A stretch of DNA of 6,624 nt from SAR116 cluster bacterium (GTDB lineage: Bacteria > Pseudomonadota > Alphaproteobacteria > Puniceispirillales > Marisalimonadaceae): positions 1-6,624 of the forward strand of contig NZIY01000027.1 of NCBI GenBank assembly GCA_002691795.1, read 5' to 3'. Position 1 is the stretch's first letter, and each line of letters starts with the position of its first letter. The notes beneath the pieces were generated by a model. It was not told the DNA's origin. It made no database searches and saw nothing but the letters and a program-made list of their open reading frames with translations. Shown in pieces: positions 1-6,624 of this stretch. The position numbers and the translations under genes are program-made.

Positions 1-816
1 AGCTTAGCTTTGTCACTAGCAAAAAAAATTGACGGTATAATTATTAATGCAGATTCCATGCAAATTTATAAAGAGCTTAAAATACTTTCATCTCAACCAA
101 TTGAAGAAGACAAAAAGTTTATATCTCATTATTTATATGGGATAAGATCTATTGTTGAAAAATTTTCTGTAATGGAATGGTTGGGATTAGTTAATGAAAC
201 TTTAAATATAGTTTCAGTTAAAAAAAAAATACCAATACTTGTTGGTGGAACTGGATTATATATTAGATCTGCAATTGAAGGAGTTTCAAAAATACCAATA
301 ATTAATAATAAGTTTTTAGAAAAATCTAAAAGATTGTTTAATTCAGTTGGAATTTTAGAATTTAGAAAAATTGTTCGAAAAATTGACAGTGATTTTGTTA
401 TAAAAAACATAGACAAACACAGATTGATAAGAGCACATTCAGTTTTTTTACAAACTGGAATAAATATTTCTAAATGGCATAAAAATTCTGAGAGATTTAA
501 TCTATCTAATAATTATTTTTGTATTTTATTGGAACAAGAGAGAGAAAAAATCTATGAGAATTGTGAAAAAAGGTTTGATGATTTTATTTACAAAGGTGCA
601 GTAGATGAAGTTCAATTGTTAATTGAAAAAAATTTTGATAGATCTTTGCCTGGATTTAAATGTTTAGGTGTAATTTGGATATTAAAGTATTTAGAGAAAA
701 AAATCTCTTTGCAAGATGCAATTTTGCTAAGTAAAAGAGATACAAGAAGATATGTAAAACGACAATTGACATGGTTAAGACATAATTTTAATCCAGATCT
801 AATTATTCAGACTTAA
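1..816 (+). CDS. miaA: tRNA dimethylallyltransferase MiaA (5'-truncated by window edge)
   Basis: Transfers a dimethylallyl group to N6 of A37 in tRNAs that read codons starting with U, the first step of (ms2)i6A formation in the cytoplasm. The frame is open from base 1, so the gene begins outside the window; 271 codons are visible. A TTG at base 10 should not be taken as the start, because in-frame residues before it (SLA) continue the helix that follows the family's P-loop GPTxSGKS. Visible motifs, in visible-codon numbering, are ADSMQIY at 17-23 with the catalytic Asp at 18, VGGTGLY at 81-87, RLIRAHSVFLQTG around 140-152, and RQLTWLRH at 254-261. The family is usually about 300-316 residues, so roughly 15-25 residues including the P-loop are missing. 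The motif usually written GYRQ or GV(K/R)EL near the C-terminus reads GVIWI here. The gene contains an A10 run at 220-229. A 69-base gap leads to ilvB, and miaA directly before ilvB is a known alphaproteobacterial order. Confidence 0.95.
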   Translation, partial: SLALSLAKKIDGIIINADSMQIYKELKILSSQPIEEDKKFISHYLYGIRSIVEKFSVMEWLGLVNETLNIVSVKKKIPILVGGTGLYIRSAIEGVSKIPIINNKFLEKSKRLFNSVGILEFRKIVRKIDSDFVIKNIDKHRLIRAHSVFLQTGINISKWHKNSERFNLSNNYFCILLEQEREKIYENCEKRFDDFIYKGAVDEVQLLIEKNFDRSLPGFKCLGVIWILKYLEKKISLQDAILLSKRDTRRYVKRQLTWLRHNFNPDLIIQT

Positions 817-833
817 AATCAATTAATATTATA

Positions 834-862
834 TTGACCAAATCAAGAAACAAAGCTATTAA
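834..862 (+). promoter_or_regulatory. weak sigma70-like promoter candidate before ilvB
   Basis: TTGACC at 834-839 matches five of six bases of the -35 consensus. It is followed, after exactly 17 bases, by TATTAA at 857-862, which matches four of six bases of the -10 consensus. It sits in the 69-base miaA-ilvB gap. Against it, transcription would start near 868-869, at the very edge of the ilvB Shine-Dalgarno sequence, and such matches are common by chance in AT-rich DNA. TATTAT at 827-832 and TATATT at 830-835 are alternative -10 elements but lack a good -35. No leader peptide or attenuator is visible in the gap. Confidence 0.25.
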
Positions 863-867
863 ATATC

Positions 868-873
868 GGAGGT
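868..873 (+). promoter_or_regulatory. strong Shine-Dalgarno of ilvB
   Basis: GGAGGT is a near-perfect anti-16S match. It lies 12 bases before the ATG at 886 and 18 bases before a second in-frame ATG at 892 (protein start MNMNG). The shorter spacing favours 886 as the start, although 12 bases is already slightly long. Confidence 0.75.
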
Positions 874-885
874 GTTATATCAAAA

Positions 886-2631
886 ATGAATATGAATGGT
901 GCTGAAGCTCTAATAAAAGCTTTAATCGAAAATGACGTTGACACAATATTTGGGTATCCAGGAGGGGCAGTGCTTCCTGTTTATGATGCTATTTTCAAAA
1001 ATAATCGAATAAAACACATTCTTGTAAGACATGAACAAGCTGCTGTTCATGCCGCTGAAGGTTTTGCTAGATCAACGGGGAAAGTTGGTTGCGTATTAGT
1101 GACATCTGGACCTGGAGCAACTAATGCAATAACTGGTTTAACAGATGCTTTAATGGATTCTGTGCCTATAGTATGTATTACTGGTCAAGTCCCTACTCAT
1201 TTAATAGGTACTGACGCTTTTCAGGAGGCTGATACAACTGGAATTTCAAGACCAGTTACAAAACATAATTATTTAGTTAAAATACCAAATAATTTATGCA
1301 AAATAGTTCATGAAGCATTTGAAATTGCTAAAACTGGTAGACCTGGACCTGTTTTAATTGATTTACCAAAGGATATTCAACTAGCCGAAGTTAAATACGA
1401 AAAAAAAATTATTAAAAAAGATAAAAAAATTGAAAATACTTTTATTAAAAAAAATAATGAAATTAAGAAAATTGTAGATTTAATTTTAAATTCAAAAAAA
1501 CCAATAATTTATGGTGGTGGTGGAATTATAAATTCTGGACCAGAAGCTTCAATTTATTTAAATAAATTAGTTAAATTATTAAATGCTCCAGTAACGCTCA
1601 CTCTGATGGGGCTAGGAGCCGTTGCTCACGAAAATAAAAATTTTTTGGGAATGTTGGGTATGCATGGTACATATGAAGCAAACTTGGCAATGCATAATTG
1701 TGACTTAATGCTTAATATAGGAGCAAGATTTGATGATAGAGTAACTGGACGTTTAGATGCTTTTTCTCCAAATTCAAAAAAAATCCACATTGACATTGAC
1801 CCCTCTTCAATAAATAAAATTGTTCAAGTTGACTTACCTATTATTGGTGATGTAAAAGCTGTTCTTAAAGATATATATAATGAATTGAAGAAAAGAAAAG
1901 TAAAAGACTTCAACTTAAAAAATTGGTGGGTGGAAATTAATAAATGGAAAGAAAAAAGATCTCTTTTTTATTCAAAAGATCAAGTTATTATAAAACCTCA
2001 ATACGCTATTGAAAAGCTTTATAACGTAACTAAATCTGAAGAACCGTTTGTGACAACTGAGGTTGGTCAACATCAAATGTGGGCAGCACAATATTTTGGA
2101 TTTTCTAAACCAAATCACTGGATGACTTCTGGCGGACTTGGTACTATGGGGTATGGATTACCAGCATCAATAGGCGTTCAAATAGCCAATCCAAACTCAT
2201 TAGTGATTGATATAGCTGGCGAGGCTTCCTTCTTAATGAACATGCAAGAATTATCAACTATTGTTCAGTATAAATTACCTATTAAAATGTTTATTATTAA
2301 TAATCAATGGATGGGCATGGTTAGACAATGGCAAGAGTTAATACATGGATCGCGTTATAGTGAAAGCTATACTGATTCTTTACCAGATTTTGTTAAATTG
2401 GCTGAATGTTTTGGTATTAAAGGTATAAGAGCAGAAAAAATGTCGGAGATTGATGATGCAATAGATTCAATGTTGAAGCATAATGGTCCTGTAATAGCCG
2501 ATATTTGCGTCGCACAGGAAGAAAATTGTTTTCCTATGATACCATCAGGTTCTGCACATTACGAAATGATATTAAATAAAGAAGATAAGAAAAACCAAAA
2601 AGTAAACTCAGATGGTTTATCGTTAGTGTAG
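886..2631 (+). CDS. ilvB: acetohydroxyacid (acetolactate) synthase large catalytic subunit
   Basis: Catalyses ThDP-dependent condensation of two pyruvates to 2-acetolactate, or pyruvate plus 2-oxobutyrate to 2-aceto-2-hydroxybutyrate, the committed step to valine, leucine and isoleucine; it pairs with IlvN. The 581 residues fit the family. The N-terminal PYR domain (about 1-165) has [14 protein letters not shown] at 23-36 and [12 protein letters not shown] at 48-59 with catalytic Glu50. The central FAD-type domain (about 190-330) has [12 protein letters not shown] at 278-289. The C-terminal PP domain has [13 protein letters not shown] at 415-427, a ThDP/metal motif GEAS at 445-448, and NN at 472-473. 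By hand alignment to yeast enzyme numbering from memory, Glu446 falls on the metal ligand Asp550, Asn473 on Asn577 and Trp482 on herbicide-site Trp586. The linker at about 168-196 is very lysine-rich. The style [17 protein letters not shown] resembles alphaproteobacterial enzymes. The stop lies two bases before ilvN. Confidence 0.97.
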   Translation: MNMNGAEALIKALIENDVDTIFGYPGGAVLPVYDAIFKNNRIKHILVRHEQAAVHAAEGFARSTGKVGCVLVTSGPGATNAITGLTDALMDSVPIVCITGQVPTHLIGTDAFQEADTTGISRPVTKHNYLVKIPNNLCKIVHEAFEIAKTGRPGPVLIDLPKDIQLAEVKYEKKIIKKDKKIENTFIKKNNEIKKIVDLILNSKKPIIYGGGGIINSGPEASIYLNKLVKLLNAPVTLTLMGLGAVAHENKNFLGMLGMHGTYEANLAMHNCDLMLNIGARFDDRVTGRLDAFSPNSKKIHIDIDPSSINKIVQVDLPIIGDVKAVLKDIYNELKKRKVKDFNLKNWWVEINKWKEKRSLFYSKDQVIIKPQYAIEKLYNVTKSEEPFVTTEVGQHQMWAAQYFGFSKPNHWMTSGGLGTMGYGLPASIGVQIANPNSLVIDIAGEASFLMNMQELSTIVQYKLPIKMFIINNQWMGMVRQWQELIHGSRYSESYTDSLPDFVKLAECFGIKGIRAEKMSEIDDAIDSMLKHNGPVIADICVAQEENCFPMIPSGSAHYEMILNKEDKKNQKVNSDGLSLV

Positions 2632-2633
2632 TT

Positions 2634-3191
2634 ATGTCCATTTATGAAAAATCAAATATTTATGAACAAGAAAGTATAAGAACTCTTTCAGTAGTTGTGA
2701 ATAATGAACCAGGCACACTGGCGAGAGTTATTGGTCTTTTCTCTGGAAGAGGTTACAATATAGAAAGTTTAACTGTAACTGAAATTGATAAAAAAAGAAG
2801 TTTATCAAGAATATCTATTGTAACTAAAGGTACGGGTAATACTATTGAACAGATTAAGTCTCAACTATCAAGGTTGATACCAGTACATATTGTAAGAGAT
2901 TTAACTCTTGAAGGCCCATTTATTAAAAGTGAATTAGCTCTTGTAAAAGTTGTATCTAGTGGTTTAAACAGAGTTGAGGCATTAAGAATAGCGGATACTT
3001 TTAGAGCTAAAACACTTGATGTAACATTAAAGAGTTTTGTTTTTGAATTAACAGGCAAACCAAATAAGATAGATGCTTTTGTAAACTTAATGAGATCTTT
3101 AGGTGATATTGAAATTTCAAGAACAGGTGTTTCAGCCATGTCCAGAGGACATGAAACTGAAACAAAAATAATTGATAAAATTTTTGATTAA
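2634..3191 (+). CDS. ilvN: acetolactate synthase small regulatory subunit
   Basis: Regulatory partner of IlvB; it raises catalytic activity and carries valine feedback inhibition (often named IlvH or IlvN). It has 185 residues against about 160-175 for typical members, with a short N-terminal extension of about 14 residues. The ACT domain covers about 16-90 with NNEPGTLARVIGLFSGRGYN at 23-42. The C-terminal small-subunit domain covers about 96-175, with DAFVNLMRSLGDIEISRTG at 147-165. Aligned by eye with E. coli IlvH, the residues whose mutation gives valine resistance (Asn11, Gly14, Asn29) correspond to Asn24, Gly27 and Asn42 and are all present, so a valine-sensitive enzyme is expected by inference. 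ATG at 2634 follows the ilvB TAG by two bases, and no Shine-Dalgarno is apparent at normal spacing, which points to translational coupling and a fixed subunit ratio. Confidence 0.96.
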   Translation: MSIYEKSNIYEQESIRTLSVVVNNEPGTLARVIGLFSGRGYNIESLTVTEIDKKRSLSRISIVTKGTGNTIEQIKSQLSRLIPVHIVRDLTLEGPFIKSELALVKVVSSGLNRVEALRIADTFRAKTLDVTLKSFVFELTGKPNKIDAFVNLMRSLGDIEISRTGVSAMSRGHETETKIIDKIFD

Positions 3192-3198
3192 AATAAAT

Positions 3199-4238
<1,040 letters not shown>

Positions 4239-4260
4239 AAATTGAAGCTATTATTATTGA

Positions 4261-5313
<1,053 letters not shown>

Positions 5314-5324
5314 TTATCTTTTAA

Positions 5325-5344
5325 ATTTCTTATCTGTAAGAAAT
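5325..5344 (+). repeat. perfect 8-bp inverted repeat (hairpin) in the mreB-mreC gap
   Basis: ATTTCTTA at 5325-5332 pairs perfectly with TAAGAAAT at 5337-5344 around a TCTG loop. It fills most of the 38-base spacer. Its right arm contains TAAGAAA, the only sequence resembling a Shine-Dalgarno before the mreC ATG at 5352. Only one of the eight pairs is G-C and no T-run follows, so it is not a convincing terminator. Masking of the mreC ribosome site or a weak RNA-stability element is possible. Repeats of this size occur by chance in AT-rich DNA. Confidence 0.4.
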
Positions 5345-5351
5345 AGTAAAT

Positions 5352-6245
5352 ATGTTTTTTACAAAAAATAAATTATATACAAACAAAATTTTCAATTCAT
5401 TACTTATAGCTATATGTTTAATCTTGATTTTAGTAGGTAAATTAGACTTAGTTGCACTTAGAAACTTATCATCTTTCTTAACTGACTTTCTATCTCCGAT
5501 ATCGAGTTTTGTAAATAAACCTGCTTTAGAATTAGAGAATGTAATCAATGATGTTAAATCTGCTACTTTTTTAAGAAATGAAAATTTAAAACTCAAAAGT
5601 GAAAACCGAAGACTTAAAATTCTTGAATCAAAGTTAACAAATTCTGAGAGTGAACTAATTGAGCTGAAAAAATTGTTAAATTTTAAATTTGATAAAAATA
5701 AAATTATTTTTACTGGAAGAGTTTTAAATATTTCAGGTGGTACTTTTGCAAAAACTATGGTTGTTAATGGAGGTAGTGTAGACGGTATAAAAAAAGGACA
5801 ACCAGTTATTTCTTCATTAGGTTTAGTTGGATCAATTATAAATGTAGGACCTTCATCTAGTAGAGTATTGTTAACAATTGATCTTAATTCTATGGTACCC
5901 TCTTATTTAACGCAAAGTGGTTGGCCAGCAATTGCTCAAGGAGAAAATGGAAAGTTATTAAAATTAAGATTTTTATCCTCAGAGGCAAATCCAATTCTTG
6001 GTGAAATTATAGAAACATCTGGTCATGGAGGGATTTTCCCATCAGGGTTAACTATTGGAAAAATTATTTCAGTAACAAATGGTAAATATTTTGTACAACC
6101 ATTGCCTAATCCTCAAAGATTAAGATTTGTGTCTATTCTTTCAAATAGCAATGAATCACAAATAAAAAATTACTCTGGATTTGCTCCACTTCAAGAAAAA
6201 GAAGATACAATTAATTTAAAAGGGTTTAATAAATTTAGTAATTAA
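5352..6245 (+). CDS. mreC: rod-shape-determining protein MreC
   Basis: Bitopic inner-membrane protein whose periplasmic part activates and positions the PBP2-RodA wall synthase and links it to MreB filaments. The 297 residues are normal. Residues 1-14 form a short cytoplasmic, lysine-containing tail. A single membrane segment lies at about 16-29 (SLLIAICLILILVG). A charged periplasmic coiled coil runs from about 58 to 110, followed by the beta-rich MreC core from about 116 to 265. Core signatures include GRVLNISGG at 122-130, GIKKGQPVISSLGLVGSI at 145-162, and GHGGIFPSGLTIGKI at 224-238. The tail after 265 is polar and probably disordered. ATG at 5352 is chosen because an in-frame TAA lies at 5337 and the reading preserves the membrane anchor. 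Its Shine-Dalgarno is weak and lies in a hairpin. The stop is 10 bases before mreD. Confidence 0.95.
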   Translation: MFFTKNKLYTNKIFNSLLIAICLILILVGKLDLVALRNLSSFLTDFLSPISSFVNKPALELENVINDVKSATFLRNENLKLKSENRRLKILESKLTNSESELIELKKLLNFKFDKNKIIFTGRVLNISGGTFAKTMVVNGGSVDGIKKGQPVISSLGLVGSIINVGPSSSRVLLTIDLNSMVPSYLTQSGWPAIAQGENGKLLKLRFLSSEANPILGEIIETSGHGGIFPSGLTIGKIISVTNGKYFVQPLPNPQRLRFVSILSNSNESQIKNYSGFAPLQEKEDTINLKGFNKFSN

Positions 6246-6255
6246 ACATTATTCA

Positions 6256-6624
6256 ATGGATAAATCAAAATCAGAATATTTTATAAATAATTTACTATTT
6301 GCGTTAATTATATTATTTGCTTGCTTTATTCAAATTTCTCTAAATTTCTTGTCATTCTTTATGATTTCTCAACCTTATTTTTTAACAATAATATTATTTC
6401 TTTCAGTGCGTCGTCTCAATTTTCAAACCTCAAGTGTTTTAATAATTTTATGTGGATTTTTATATGATTTAATGATTGGTGGATTAATTGGAGTTCATTC
6501 ATTATTTTTTTTATTGTTAAAGTTTTTTACGTTAAACTTAGATTTTAGTCATATAATATTAAAAAAGTATGGAGAATGGTTTTTATTTAGTTTTTCCTAT
6601 GTTTTAAGTTTGATAACTGTTAAG
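6256..6624 (+). CDS. mreD: rod-shape-determining protein MreD (3'-truncated by window edge)
   Basis: Small polytopic inner-membrane protein of the elongasome, working with MreB and MreC. The frame is open from ATG at 6256 to the last base, giving 123 codons with no stop; full-length members are about 160-180 residues. The translation begins MDKSKSEYFINNLLFALII and is dominated by Leu, Ile and Phe. Apparent membrane segments lie at about 10-30, 33-50, 58-77, 79-94 and 108-122. The diagnostic MreD motif is at 67-84, GFLYDLMIGGLIGVHSLF, matching the family pattern G-x-x-x-D-x-x-x-G-x-x-x-G. It starts 10 bases after mreC with no visible Shine-Dalgarno, so coupling to mreC is likely. The gene is too short and hydrophobic to be recognised by composition alone; identification rests on the motif and on its position after mreC. 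Confidence 0.9.
   Translation, partial: MDKSKSEYFINNLLFALIILFACFIQISLNFLSFFMISQPYFLTIILFLSVRRLNFQTSSVLIILCGFLYDLMIGGLIGVHSLFFLLLKFFTLNLDFSHIILKKYGEWFLFSFSYVLSLITVK

Noticed and set aside
129..416. Reverse-strand open frame inside miaA
   Set aside because: It lies entirely within the conserved miaA reading frame, resembles no known family and has no ribosome site or context; a shadow of AT-rich coding DNA.
819..837. Inverted repeat TCAAT ... ATTGA after the miaA stop, as a possible terminator
   Set aside because: The stem is only five pairs, almost all A-T, with a 9-base loop and no following T-run, so it cannot be supported as an intrinsic terminator.
817..885. Leader-peptide attenuator or riboswitch before ilvB
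   Set aside because: The gap is only 69 bases, with no Val/Leu/Ile-rich short frame, no stable alternative hairpins and no T-box-like motif.
1387..1476. Lysine-rich stretch in IlvB as an insertion or foreign segment
   Set aside because: It falls at the normal variable linker between the PYR and central domains, and AAA-rich linkers are expected in AT-rich genomes.
2861..3139. Reverse-strand open frame inside ilvN
   Set aside because: It is fully contained in the conserved C-terminal domain of ilvN and has no recognisable protein features.
5330..5596. Reverse-strand open frame across the mreB-mreC gap and the start of mreC
   Set aside because: It is antisense to the MreC membrane anchor and coiled coil and reads as a random Lys/Phe/Ile-rich sequence.

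Overview
The window is a compact, single-strand (+) stretch of bacterial chromosome of low G+C (roughly 30% by eye). It carries seven genes: miaA (5' end cut off by the window), ilvB, ilvN, ilvC, mreB, mreC and mreD (3' end cut off). The protein families, the miaA-ilvB-ilvN order, the alphaproteobacterial style of the acetolactate synthase C-terminal half, and the very short AT-rich spacers suggest a streamlined alphaproteobacterium, probably a marine SAR11-like or related lineage. The lineage is an inference from family resemblance and base composition; there is no rRNA or other decisive marker here.

Layout. 1-816 is the tRNA-modification gene miaA, lacking only its first residues and P-loop. 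After a 69-base gap, 886-4229 holds the ilvB-ilvN-ilvC block. It encodes both subunits of acetohydroxyacid synthase and ketol-acid reductoisomerase, the first two steps shared by valine and isoleucine synthesis and also leading to leucine and pantothenate. A 52-base gap with a good sigma70-like promoter candidate and a strong ribosome binding site separates this block from 4282-6624, the rod-shape block mreB-mreC-mreD. That block encodes the actin-like filament protein and the two membrane partners that guide lateral cell-wall synthesis.

How the genes work together. IlvB and IlvN form one enzyme. ilvN starts two bases after the ilvB stop without a clear Shine-Dalgarno sequence, so translational coupling is likely. 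IlvC uses the product of that enzyme. MreB, MreC and MreD act together at the inner membrane. Strong Shine-Dalgarno sequences precede ilvB, ilvC and mreB, while ilvN, mreC and mreD have weak or no recognisable ones. No gap exceeds 69 bases, and I see no tRNA, rRNA, mobile element, CRISPR array, long repeat or convincing intrinsic terminator.

This is an ordinary housekeeping region and I found no sign of an undescribed system. The points worth a second look are modest: a Glu at the metal-ligand Asp position of IlvB, unusual residues in the MreB, IlvC and MiaA motifs, a small hairpin covering the start region of mreC, the promoter candidate between the ilv and mre blocks, and a ten-A run inside miaA.
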